A stretch of DNA of 64,000 bases from Chloroflexota bacterium (GTDB lineage Bacteria; Chloroflexota; Anaerolineae; Anaerolineales; UBA4823). The notes beneath the pieces were generated by a model, which was given only the letters and a program-made list of their open reading frames with translations, searched no databases and was not told the origin of the DNA. The stretch spans positions 62,001-126,000 of the forward strand of contig JAJUJL010000012.1 of assembly GCA_029265355.1 (NCBI GenBank). Direction: 5' to 3'. Shown here one piece after another: positions 32,977 through 40,850 of this stretch. Made by a program: the position numbers and the translations under genes. Numbering within the stretch: position 1 is the first letter of the stretch; every line of letters starts with the position of its first letter.

Positions 32977-34308
32977 ATGAATAGCACCGCCACACCATCA
33001 GACAGTCGTTGGAGGAAGCCCTTCTTCACCATCTGGAGCGGGCAGGCCATCTCGCTGCTCGGCTCGCAGCTCGTACAATTCGCCTTGATCTGGTGGCTGA
33101 CCCGCTCCACCGGTTCGGCCACTGTCCTGGCGGTCGCCAGCCTGGTTGGGCTGCTGCCACAGGTGCTGTTGGGACCGTTCATCGGCGCCTGGGTGGATCG
33201 CTCCAACCGACGCCTGGTGATGATGGTCGCCGACAGCCTGGTCGCCCTGGCAACCCTGTTGCTGGCAGCGCTGTTTGCCCTGGGCTGGGTGCAAATCTGG
33301 CATGTGTACCTGCTCATGCTGGTGCGCTCCGTGGCGGGCGGCTTCCACTATCCCGCTATGCAGGCCTCCACCTCGCTGATGGTGCCCAAGGAGCACCTGG
33401 CGCGGGTACAAGGCCTGAACCAAATGTTGCATGGCGGCTTGAACATCCTGTCAGCGCCGCTGGGTGCGCTGTTGCTGGAGCTTCTGGATGTGCAGGGAGT
33501 GCTGTTTATCGACGTGTTCACCGCCCTGCTGGCAGTGGCGCCGCTGTTCTTCATCCCCGTGCCCCAACCGCAGCGTATGCCGGAAGTTGCCGCCGATGGC
33601 TTCTGGCAGGATTTCCGTGGTGGTTTGCGCTATGCCCTGGGCTGGCCCGGCCTGGTGATCATTGGTGTGATGGCGGCGTTGATCAACCTGCTGCTGGCTC
33701 CCGCCTCAGCCCTGATCCCGATCCTGGTCACTCAGCATTTCAATGGACAGGCCTGGCAACTTGCCTGGATGCAGACTGCCTCCGGCGTAGGTGTGATCGC
33801 TGGCGGGCTGGCGTTGGGTGTGTGGGGCGGTTTTCGCCGCCGCATTTTCACCAGCCTGGTCGGCCTGCTGGGCATCGGCGCAGGTAGCATATTAATGGGC
33901 CTGACTCCTGCCTCGGCCTTCTTGCTGGGTGTGGGCGCCATGTTCCTGGTGGGTTTCTTTCTGCCCGTAGCCAACGGCCCACTGTTGGCTGCCGTGCAGG
34001 CCACTGTCGAACCCGCCATGCAGGGGCGTGTATTCACCCTGATCGGCAGCGTTTCCGCTGGCATGGCGCCTGTGGGCCTGCTCATTGCCGGCCCGGTCGC
34101 TGACCGCCTGGGTGTGCTCACCTGGTACCTGCTGGGCGGGGTGATGTGCCTGTTGATGGGCGTGCTGGGCTTTTGCATCCCGGCGGTGGTGCACCTGGAA
34201 GATCATCGCCAGCCCTTCCCGCCGCAGGTTGACGCACTCACCCTCGAGTCGACCCTGGCGTCCGCGGAAGCGTCTGAGTACGAAGACCCGGTCATTCATA
34301 TTCGCTGA
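32977..34308 (+). CDS. MFS efflux transporter, DHA3 (macrolide-efflux-like) group
   Basis: The 443-residue protein has 12 hydrophobic segments and the start FFTIWSGQAISLLGSQLVQF with GAWVDRSNRR (loop 2-3 motif A variant) and FHYPAMQAS, typical of the MFS_3/DHA3 group that contains Mef-type exporters. Substrate is not known. ATG 32977 has GGAGG 6 nt upstream; an earlier in-frame TTG is less likely. A TTGACA at 32937-32942 may be part of the promoter. Confidence 0.85.
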   Translation: MNSTATPSDSRWRKPFFTIWSGQAISLLGSQLVQFALIWWLTRSTGSATVLAVASLVGLLPQVLLGPFIGAWVDRSNRRLVMMVADSLVALATLLLAALFALGWVQIWHVYLLMLVRSVAGGFHYPAMQASTSLMVPKEHLARVQGLNQMLHGGLNILSAPLGALLLELLDVQGVLFIDVFTALLAVAPLFFIPVPQPQRMPEVAADGFWQDFRGGLRYALGWPGLVIIGVMAALINLLLAPASALIPILVTQHFNGQAWQLAWMQTASGVGVIAGGLALGVWGGFRRRIFTSLVGLLGIGAGSILMGLTPASAFLLGVGAMFLVGFFLPVANGPLLAAVQATVEPAMQGRVFTLIGSVSAGMAPVGLLIAGPVADRLGVLTWYLLGGVMCLLMGVLGFCIPAVVHLEDHRQPFPPQVDALTLESTLASAEASEYEDPVIHIR

Positions 34309-34364
34309 TCATTCTCGCTCTGCCCGGTTTCAAGGCGCAGGCAGCGAACCAATCTCCTTCCTGT

Positions 34365-34399
34365 CCTTCCCTCAAAATGAAAATCGTTTTGGGGGAAGG
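34365..34399 (+). terminator. Hairpin after the MFS gene
   Basis: CCTTCCCTCAAAA (34365-34377) pairs with TTTTGGGGGAAGG (34387-34399) with one wobble and a 9-nt loop. There is no T-run after it. It may be a weak terminator or protect the mRNA end. Confidence 0.45.
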
Positions 34400-34451
34400 A
34401 TAAATGGTTTCTCCCTTTCAACCCTGTAAATCGATTCCGAAACGGCGGTGT

Positions 34452-34463
34452 TATAATCAGCGT
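34452..34463 (+). promoter_or_regulatory. -10 box giving a leaderless transcript
   Basis: TATAAT at 34452-34457 lies 6 nt before the ATG of the DsbA-like gene and no ribosome site is present between them. The transcript would begin at or next to the start codon. Confidence 0.55.
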
Positions 34464-35243
34464 ATGGAATCAAACCTTAATGACCCTGCTGAGATCAGGG
34501 ATAACCCCATCGCTGCTGATACCGTCACTTTTCGTCGTTCGCACCTGTACGCCGCCTTGTTGCCGCTGGCCTTTGTGCTCGGTTTGAGCGTCGGCTACCT
34601 GCTCTGGGGCCGCGCCCCCTCCGGCGCTGCTTCCCAGCAGGCTGCCGCCCCTGCATCCGCCCAAGCCGCTGCAGATTCCTCCGCCGCTTCCGGGCAGGAT
34701 CGCCAGGTGCGCCGCTACGACATTCCCGTTGACGATGACCCATCCCTGGGCCCGGCGGATGCTGCCATCACGATCATCGAATTTTCCGACTACGAGTGCC
34801 CCTTCTGCACCAAGTGGCATGACGAAGTCTGGCCGCAGATCCAGGCTGCATATCCCACTCAGGTGCGCCTGGTGTATCGCGACTTCCCGCTCTCCAGTAT
34901 TCACAGCAATGCCATTCCTGCCGCCGAGGCGGCCAACTGCGCCGGTGAGCAGGACAAATACTGGGAATATCATAGCGCATTGTTCTCGAATGCCTACGGC
35001 CTGGGTCGCAGCAGCTTCGAGCGCTACGCTGCCGACTTGAAAATGGACCTATCGGCCTTCACCGAGTGCCTGGACAGTCGCCGCTACCAGAAAGAAGTGG
35101 AAGACGATTACAACTTCGCCGCCGAGCTGGGCATCCGCTCGACGCCGACCTTCTTCATTAACGGTATTGCCCTGGTCGGCGCTCAGCCGTTCGAGGTCTT
35201 CAAGGAAGTCATCGACCTTGAGCTGGCAGGCGAATTGGAATAA
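34464..35243 (+). CDS. Membrane-anchored DsbA/thioredoxin_4-family protein
   Basis: The 259-residue protein has one anchor (about 29-48), an Ala/Gln-rich linker and a DsbA-like domain with ITIIEFSDYECPFCTKWHDEV (active site CPFC), a second cysteine in EAANCAGEQDKYWEYH and the cis-Pro segment IRSTPTFFINGIAL. It probably forms or isomerises disulfides outside the membrane. ATG 34464 is preferred over an upstream ATG because a TATAAT ends 6 nt before it. Confidence 0.88.
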   Translation: MESNLNDPAEIRDNPIAADTVTFRRSHLYAALLPLAFVLGLSVGYLLWGRAPSGAASQQAAAPASAQAAADSSAASGQDRQVRRYDIPVDDDPSLGPADAAITIIEFSDYECPFCTKWHDEVWPQIQAAYPTQVRLVYRDFPLSSIHSNAIPAAEAANCAGEQDKYWEYHSALFSNAYGLGRSSFERYAADLKMDLSAFTECLDSRRYQKEVEDDYNFAAELGIRSTPTFFINGIALVGAQPFEVFKEVIDLELAGELE

Positions 35244-35290
35244 TCCACAGGCTCATCCGTAGATTTTGCGAATTGCGCAGATGATCAAGA

Positions 35291-35326
35291 CCGCTGACAG
35301 GCTTCCTTGTGCTCTCAGCGGTTTTT
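35291..35326 (+). terminator. Intrinsic terminator after the DsbA-like gene
   Basis: CCGCTGA (35291-35297) pairs with TCAGCGG (35315-35321) and is followed by TTTTTCTT. The loop of 17 nt is long, but the T-run is clear. Confidence 0.7.
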
Positions 35327-35639
35327 CTTGACCTTGCAGGGGACGGTGTGACCTGCCCAGGCAGCGGCGGCGCAAATTGAGCTGACGGGGGATTGCCACG
35401 ACCAACACCTTGTGTGGTCTCTTAAGTACCCCTCGCCACTCGAATCGAACCACGTGAGGATCATGCCGCCCTTGCGCCGTGATCGACACGCGTTGCTGCG
35501 GTGCAGCCGTGACGGTTCCCTGAAAGGGAATGCGCGAAGCGCCGTGGTGTTACTCTCAACGGCCGTGAAGATCATCAACGAGCTGTGGTAGACTCCACCT
35601 GCAACTTCGCAGCCTCCACTTTAACCACAGGTGTTGCTC
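35327..35639. other. Intergenic region with a partial repeat copy
   Basis: No gene is seen. On the minus strand 35379-35420 reads GTGTTGGTCGTGGCAATC, close to the GTGCTGGTCGTGGCAATC of the repeats at 14016 and 24896. Near 35430-35455 a GGTTCGATTCGAG string looks like a tRNA T-arm but lacks pairing arms. Confidence 0.5.
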
Positions 35640-36782
35640 ATGAAAATCTTGACTGTAGACGTTGGTACTGGTACGCAAGACATCTTCCTGTACGACTCTC
35701 ACCTGGATCTGGAAAATTGCTTCAAACTGGTGGTGCCCTCGCCCACCATGATTGTGCACCGGCGCATCCAGGCAGCCACCCGTCGCGGCCAGGCGTTGCT
35801 GCTGAGCGGCGTGATCATGGGCGGCGGACCGTCTCAGTGGGCGGCGGAAGACCACATTCGCGCCGGGTTGACTGTGTACGCCACACCGGATGCAGCGCGC
35901 TCGTTCAACGACGACTTGCAAGCTGTTGAGCGGATGGGCATCCGCCTCGTCAGCGCAGACGAGGCCGCCCGCTTGCCAGACTCGGTGCAGCGCATCGAGC
36001 TGCGCGATTTCGATTTCCCTGCCATCGCCCGCTCTTTCGAACAGTTCGGCGTCTCGCTCACAGACCTGGACGCGGTTGCCGTGGCGGTGTTCGACCATGG
36101 CAACGCCCCGCCGGAGGTTTCCGATCGGCAATTTCGCTTCGACTACCTGGACGAGCGCATCCGCCTTCACAACCGGTTGAGCGCCTTTGCCTTCCGGGCC
36201 GAGGAGGTTCCCGAAATCATGACCCGCCTGCGGGCAGTGGCGGTTTCGGCGCAAGGCATTGACGCCCCGCTGGTGCTGATGGACACCGCCCCGGCTGCTG
36301 TGCTGGGGGCGACTTTCGACCCGCACGTTGCCGCACAGGCGCGCCGGCTGATTGCCAACGTGGGCAATTTCCACACGTTGGCCTTTCGCCTGGGTCCAGG
36401 CGGTATCGAGGGTGTCTTCGAGCACCACACCGGGTTGTTGGACATGCCGAAATTGGAGGCGCTGCTGCGCGCCCTGGCAGATGGCAGCCTGAGACACGCC
36501 GATGTATTTGGCGACCACGGGCACGGCGCGCTGGTGTACGACCCTCAGCCGCTATCTCTGGAAAAGGGTCCCTTCGGTGTGGTGGTCACAGGGCCGCGGC
36601 GCGCCATGTTAGAAGCATCTGTGCTCAGGCCGTATTTTGCTGTGCCGTTCGGGGACATGATGATTGCGGGGTGCTTCGGGCTGCTGGCGGCCACTGCCGA
36701 TGTGTTGCCAGAGCTGGGCGAGCCCATCCGCCAGTCTTTAGCTGGCGCTGGCGGGCGCGGCACACCACCCTGGGAGGTGTAG
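35640..36782 (+). CDS. DUF1786 family protein
   Basis: ATG 35640 gives a 380-residue protein opening with MKILTVDVGTGTQDIFLYDS, the family hallmark with an ASKHA-like phosphate-binding loop, and ENCFKLVVPSPT and GVIMGGGPS soon after. DUF1786 proteins are annotated vaguely (once as pyruvate formate-lyase activating-like) without proven function. No radical-SAM CxxxCxxC motif is present here, so that label is not supported. A regulator with a periplasmic-binding-like domain is encoded convergently next door, 4 nt from the stop. Confidence 0.75.
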   Translation: MKILTVDVGTGTQDIFLYDSHLDLENCFKLVVPSPTMIVHRRIQAATRRGQALLLSGVIMGGGPSQWAAEDHIRAGLTVYATPDAARSFNDDLQAVERMGIRLVSADEAARLPDSVQRIELRDFDFPAIARSFEQFGVSLTDLDAVAVAVFDHGNAPPEVSDRQFRFDYLDERIRLHNRLSAFAFRAEEVPEIMTRLRAVAVSAQGIDAPLVLMDTAPAAVLGATFDPHVAAQARRLIANVGNFHTLAFRLGPGGIEGVFEHHTGLLDMPKLEALLRALADGSLRHADVFGDHGHGALVYDPQPLSLEKGPFGVVVTGPRRAMLEASVLRPYFAVPFGDMMIAGCFGLLAATADVLPELGEPIRQSLAGAGGRGTPPWEV

Positions 36783-36786
36783 GCGA

Positions 36787-37779
36787 TCAAGGAAGGCGGG
36801 TTTCGCCCGTGTGCGCCACGCTGTAGCCGGGCAGACCGCCCGCCAGCTTGCGGAAGGTGCTGGCGTTGAGCGCATCAAGCAATCGCTGGAACAATCCTTG
36901 CCCGGCCTGCTCTGCTGGCAGCACCAGGTCGTAGCGCTCCTGGAACAAGGGGATGAAGTCCAGCTCCGCCTGGCGGGCAGCCGCTTCCAGGCCCAGGGCG
37001 ACATCTGCCTCGCCGCTCGATACAGCGCGGGCGGCTTCGGTGTGCGTGTGTACCTCGCTGGCAAAGCCGATGATCTGAGCGGAATTAGCGCCGAGCAAGC
37101 GCAAATTGTGTTCCAGCCACAGGCGTGTGCCCGAGCCGCGGTTGCGGTTCGCCAGCGTCACCTCCGGGCGTAGCAGATCTGCCAGGCCGCGAATACCCCG
37201 CGGATTGTCCGAGTGCACCATCAGACCCTGAGTGCGCTCTGCCACTGTCACCAACAGCACATCCTGATCCGGAAAGAAATGGCGCGCGTAGGGCAGGTTG
37301 TGTTCGCCGCTTTCCGCATCCAACAGGTGGCAGCCAGTCAGGTGCGCAGTGCCCTGGCGCAGCGCCACCAGGCCGTTGAGCGAGCCCACCGCGATCAAGA
37401 GCAGTTCCAAGGCGCGTCGCTCCTTGAGTTGCTCTGCCAACAACTCCAGCGCCAGGTCATGGCTGGCGAGCATTACCAAGAGCTCGCACTCCGCCAATTG
37501 CGGCAAAATGACCTGCTGAAAAATGAAAGCGCGCGCCCGCGCCTGGTAAAACTTTTCAACGAAGCCGCCGGAGAGCTGGGTATCCACCATCTCTACCAAT
37601 CCGACCTGCTCGAGCTGCTTGAGGTGGTGCCGCACCCAGGCGGGGTGCTCGCCCAACACTTTGCCAAGCTGGGTGAGCGTGGCAGGAGCGTCCATCAGCA
37701 AGCGCAGGATTGCCAGCCGGCGCGGGTCGCTCAGCAGGCGGATTTGTTCGAGGGAGTGCAGGGTTTCAATATCTGGCAT
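36787..37779 (-). CDS. Fusion regulator: ArsR-type HTH plus PBP-like ligand-binding domain
   Basis: The 330-residue protein has a winged helix (about 8-80) with LLSDPRRLAILRLLMDAPATLT and HHLKQLEQVGLVEMV, then a domain from about 115 on with LLLIAVGSLNGLVAL, RGIRGLADLLRPEVTLANRNRGSGTRLWLEH (quoted by GSGTRLWLE) and DVALGLEAAARQ. The second part matches the PBP-like domain found in molybdate/MoeA-associated regulators. It likely senses a small anion or cofactor precursor and controls nearby genes. A TAAAAT -10 candidate lies at 37796-37801 on its strand. Confidence 0.8.
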   Translation of the reverse strand: MPDIETLHSLEQIRLLSDPRRLAILRLLMDAPATLTQLGKVLGEHPAWVRHHLKQLEQVGLVEMVDTQLSGGFVEKFYQARARAFIFQQVILPQLAECELLVMLASHDLALELLAEQLKERRALELLLIAVGSLNGLVALRQGTAHLTGCHLLDAESGEHNLPYARHFFPDQDVLLVTVAERTQGLMVHSDNPRGIRGLADLLRPEVTLANRNRGSGTRLWLEHNLRLLGANSAQIIGFASEVHTHTEAARAVSSGEADVALGLEAAARQAELDFIPLFQERYDLVLPAEQAGQGLFQRLLDALNASTFRKLAGGLPGYSVAHTGETRLP

Positions 37780-38094
37780 GGGACCATTAAGAAAAATTTT
37801 ACCGATAAGAACAGTTTAATATGCGGCTATTCAAAAGTCAATCGTATCCATGTACCCCCCATTTTTCCAGGTGGTCGCCTACCCGTTTCGCCGGTAGACT
37901 TCTCCCTGGGAGTTGCTATACTGTACATACTTAGATACCACCCAGTCACTGCGAGCGAAGCGAAGCATGACCAGTCACTGCGAGCGAAGCGAAGCAGCCC
38001 CGCCGTGGGAGGAGATTGCTTCAGCAACCGCCTTCGCAGCGCCCCTGCGCTGAGAAGATACTCGCAGTGGCAACGAATAAAGGAGAAAATATCC
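37780..38094. other. Divergent intergenic region with a 26-bp direct repeat
   Basis: A 26-bp unit at 37942-37967 is repeated exactly at 37971-37996; it contains CACTGCGAGCGAAGCGAAGC. Related GCGAAGCGAAG strings occur at 54149-54159. The start regions of both flanking genes lie here. No gene is visible. Confidence 0.6.
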
Positions 38095-39003
38095 ATGTCT
38101 AACGACACCAACATCCTTGCCGCTCTCTCCGACGCCATGGCAGACGCGGCCGAGAAAGCCGGCGCCGCCACGCTGCTGGTCAGCGCCCGTCGGCGCATGC
38201 CGGCCAGCGGCGTCGCCATCTCCCCGAACCTGGTACTGACCGCTGAGCATGTGGTCGAGCGCGATGACGACATTCGCATCCTGTTGCCGAATGGCAGCGA
38301 ATTGGGCGCCTCGTTGGTAGGGCGCGACCCGGGCAGCGACCTGGCGCTGCTGCGACTGGAGCGCGCTGCAGCGGTCGCCGCCCAGGCTGCCAGCCGGCCA
38401 GCGCGCGTCGGGCAAATCGTGCTGGCGCTGGGCAGACCCGATTCGGGCGGCATTCAGGCTTCCCTGGGTGTGATCAGCGCAATGGGTGGACCGGTGCGCA
38501 CCGGGCGCGGCGGCTTGCTCGAACAGTACATCCGCACCGACGCCATCCCCTACCCCGGCTTCTCCGGCGGCCCGCTGGTGGACGCCGAAGGGCGCGTGGT
38601 GGGCATCAACACCTCCGGTTTGTCGCGCGGCGCCTCGCTCACCATCCAGGCTGAGCTGGCCTGGAAAGTGGCAGAAACGCTGAAGCAACACGGGCGCATC
38701 CGCCGCGGCTTCCTGGGCGTGCGCAGCCAGCCGGTGGAGGTCTCAGTAACCCAGCAGGCAGCCCTGGGGCGGGAGCAGGCCTCCGGCCTGCTGCTGGTGG
38801 GTGTGGAGCGCGGCAGCCCGGCCGATTCCGGCGGCTTGCTGGTGGGCGACATCCTTGTGGCGATCAACAGCCAACCGGTGAGCGATCCCGACGAGCTGCT
38901 GGCGCTGCTGACCGGCGAAGTGGTCGGAAAACCCACGCCGGTGCAGGTGCTGCGCGGCGGGCAGCCGGCCACGATCACAGTTACAATAGGGGAGCGCGCA
39001 TAG
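38095..39003 (+). CDS. HtrA/DegP-like serine protease with PDZ domain, no signal peptide
   Basis: The 302-residue protein has the S1C triad His in LTAEHVVE, Asp in GRDPGSDLALLR and Ser in YPGFSGGPLVD, followed by a PDZ domain (RRGFLGV...GLLLVGVERGSPADSGGLLVGDIL, given in parts). No signal peptide or anchor is seen, so it should be cytoplasmic or exported by another route. ATG 38095 has AGGAG 11 nt upstream. It forms an apparent operon with a second protease and a LuxR-type regulator. Confidence 0.88.
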   Translation: MSNDTNILAALSDAMADAAEKAGAATLLVSARRRMPASGVAISPNLVLTAEHVVERDDDIRILLPNGSELGASLVGRDPGSDLALLRLERAAAVAAQAASRPARVGQIVLALGRPDSGGIQASLGVISAMGGPVRTGRGGLLEQYIRTDAIPYPGFSGGPLVDAEGRVVGINTSGLSRGASLTIQAELAWKVAETLKQHGRIRRGFLGVRSQPVEVSVTQQAALGREQASGLLLVGVERGSPADSGGLLVGDILVAINSQPVSDPDELLALLTGEVVGKPTPVQVLRGGQPATITVTIGERA

Positions 39004-39012
39004 GAGCTTCGA

Positions 39013-39627
39013 ATGTCAAGAACATTAAACCCCAACGAACTCAGCGACGCCCTGGCCAGTGTGGCAGGGCGCATCCGCCGCAGCCTGGCGGTGGTGCACA
39101 ATGGGCGGCGCGGCGCTGGTGCTGGCGTGGTGTGGCGCTCGGATGGCTTGATCGTCACCAACAACCACGTTATCGCCCACGGCAAGCCGCGCGTCACGCT
39201 GGATGATGGGCGCGAATACCCGGCGCGCATCCTGGCCCAAGACACTGAAATCGACCTGGCGCTGCTGCATATCGAAGCCAAAGATCTGCCCGCCGCCCCG
39301 ATCGCCGACTCGCGCGGCCTGCGCGTGGGCCAGATGGTGATGGCGATCGGTCACCCGTGGGGGCAGCGCGCCTGCCTGACCACGGGCATCGTCAGCGGCC
39401 TCTCCCAGGTGGAGACACGCGGTCAGCGCGGCTCAGCGCCGGTGATTCGCTCCGATGTGCGCCTGGCGCCGGGCAACTCCGGCGGTCCGCTGATCAACGC
39501 TTCTGGCGGAGTGGTGGGCATCAACACCATGATCGTGGGCGGCGACATCAGCCTGGCGATTCCCAGCCAGCTTGTGGAGGGCTTCGTGCAGCAAGCGCTG
39601 GGCGAGCTATCAGGGGCGCCGGCCTGA
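39013..39627 (+). CDS. HtrA-like serine protease lacking a PDZ domain
   Basis: The 204-residue protein carries the trypsin-like core only: TNNHVIAHG with catalytic His, DTEIDLALLHI with Asp and LAPGNSGGPLINA with Ser. There is no signal peptide and no PDZ domain. It starts 9 nt after the previous gene, behind AGGAG, and overlaps the next start codon. Two HtrA-like proteins in one operon may form mixed oligomers. Confidence 0.88.
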   Translation: MSRTLNPNELSDALASVAGRIRRSLAVVHNGRRGAGAGVVWRSDGLIVTNNHVIAHGKPRVTLDDGREYPARILAQDTEIDLALLHIEAKDLPAAPIADSRGLRVGQMVMAIGHPWGQRACLTTGIVSGLSQVETRGQRGSAPVIRSDVRLAPGNSGGPLINASGGVVGINTMIVGGDISLAIPSQLVEGFVQQALGELSGAPA

Positions 39628-40253
39628 TGCGCCTGGCAATCGCCGCCCACGCCCCGGCGCTGCGCGCTGGGCTGCGAATCTTGCTGGGGGCTGCAGCCGG
39701 CATCGAGGTAGTCTCAGAAGCCGCCTCCCTGGCAGAACTGCCCACGTCAGAAGAGATTGACGTTTTGGTGCTGGCGGCCGAGTCTACCTGGCGAGATGAC
39801 CTGGAGGACTGGCTGTCCCCTGGCAGTTCCACCGCTGTGCTGCTGCTGGTGGGGGAGGAAAGCGCCGCGCTGCGCTGGCTGGCGGAGTTGGGCGCTCGCG
39901 CCTGGGGCGCGCTGCCGCTCGAATCATCTGGCGATGAGTTGCTGGCGGCTGTGCACGCCCTGGAACAGGGGCTGGTGGCCGGATCGCCGCGCCTGCTACA
40001 ACCGCTGTTTGACAGTAGCCTGGCAGGAGGCCCGGCGCTGGACGAACCGCCCGGCGGGGCGCTGACCGAGCGCGAAGCAGAGGTGCTGCAGCTCCTGGCC
40101 CAAGGCCTGGCCAATAAACAGATCGCCGTGCAGCTTGGCATCAGCGAGCACACGGTCAAGTTTCATGTCTCGGCGATTTACACCAAGCTGGGGGCGTCGA
40201 GCCGGACGGAAGCGGTGCGTATCGGCGTCCGTCTGGGGTGGGTGACTTTGTAA
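39627..40253 (+). CDS. LuxR-type regulator with degenerate receiver domain
   Basis: The 208-residue protein has a C-terminal LuxR HTH (LTEREAEVLQLLAQGLANKQIAV and SEHTVKFHVSAIYTKLGASSR, shown in parts). The N-terminal 120 residues have receiver-like secondary structure, but the acidic pair is replaced by AAHAP and the phosphoacceptor position reads DVLVLAAEST, with Ala where Asp is expected. It is therefore unlikely to be phosphorylated. Its ATG overlaps the upstream protease stop, so synthesis is coupled to the two proteases. Confidence 0.85.
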   Translation: MRLAIAAHAPALRAGLRILLGAAAGIEVVSEAASLAELPTSEEIDVLVLAAESTWRDDLEDWLSPGSSTAVLLLVGEESAALRWLAELGARAWGALPLESSGDELLAAVHALEQGLVAGSPRLLQPLFDSSLAGGPALDEPPGGALTEREAEVLQLLAQGLANKQIAVQLGISEHTVKFHVSAIYTKLGASSRTEAVRIGVRLGWVTL

Positions 40254-40331
40254 TCCCTGCAGGCGGGTAAAACTCAGCACTTGCAGCGCGGTGCGTATCG
40301 GCGTCCGTCTGGGGTGGGTGACTTTGTAATC
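40212..40331 (+). repeat. Duplication of the regulator gene's 3' end
   Basis: A 44-nt sequence at 40212-40255, covering the last codons and stop of the regulator gene, is repeated exactly at 40288-40331. The 76-bp offset suggests a local tandem duplication. The second copy is untranslated. Confidence 0.9.
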
Positions 40332-40332
40332 A

Positions 40333-40377
40333 TTTAGAGTGTTTGCCAGCGGCCTTACCGCTGGTAAACACTCTAAA
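40333..40377. terminator. Long hairpin after the protease-regulator operon
   Basis: A 20-bp arm at 40333-40352 (TTTAGAGTGTTTGCCAGCGG) pairs with 40358-40377, with one wobble and a 5-nt loop CCTTA. A-rich and T-rich ends allow termination on either strand. Confidence 0.7.
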
Positions 40378-40406
40378 CCCAAATCCCAGCATGGTAAAAT
40401 CTTGGA

Positions 40407-40841
40407 GTGAAAGCTCGCTACCCCCACAAAGACCCGCAAACCATTCAAAAGATCCTCAGCGAATGCCGCACCATTGCCGTGGTCGGGCTGTCATCGCAGC
40501 CTGAGAAAGCTGGTTATTACGTCCCAGCCTACCTGCAATCGCAAGGTTACCGCATCATCCCAGTCAATCCCCATCTCAGCGAAGCGCTGGGCGAGAAAGC
40601 CTACGCCAGCCTGCTGGATATCTCCGAGGCGGTGGACCTGGTGCTGATCTTTCGCCGCAGCGAGGCGGTGCCGCCTTTCGTCGATCAGGCCATCCAAATC
40701 GGCGCTAAAGCGGTGTGGATGCAGCTTGGAATCCTGCACCCGGAAGCCGCCGAAAAAGCGCGCCAGGCAGGGCTGTTGGTGGTGATGAACGCCTGCATGC
40801 TGGTGGAGCATCGCAACCGCCTGGATCAAATCCCGCGTTAA
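40407..40841 (+). CDS. CoA-binding domain protein (CoA_binding_2)
   Basis: The 144-residue protein is a single Rossmann-like CoA-binding domain: TIAVVGLSSQPEKAGYYVPAYL, GYRIIPVNPHL, VDLVLIFRRSEAVP, AVWMQLGI and VVMNACMLVEHRN. These match the YccU-type family, of unknown cell role. GTG 40407 lies 6 nt after a TAAAAT box (40395-40400), so its mRNA may be leaderless. Confidence 0.88.
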   Translation: MKARYPHKDPQTIQKILSECRTIAVVGLSSQPEKAGYYVPAYLQSQGYRIIPVNPHLSEALGEKAYASLLDISEAVDLVLIFRRSEAVPPFVDQAIQIGAKAVWMQLGILHPEAAEKARQAGLLVVMNACMLVEHRNRLDQIPR

Positions 40842-40850
40842 AGAATTTTC

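Noticed and set aside
35430-35460. tRNA T-arm-like string GGTTCGATTCG on the minus strand
   Set aside because: The flanking bases do not pair into a T stem, and no acceptor, anticodon or D arms could be made around it.
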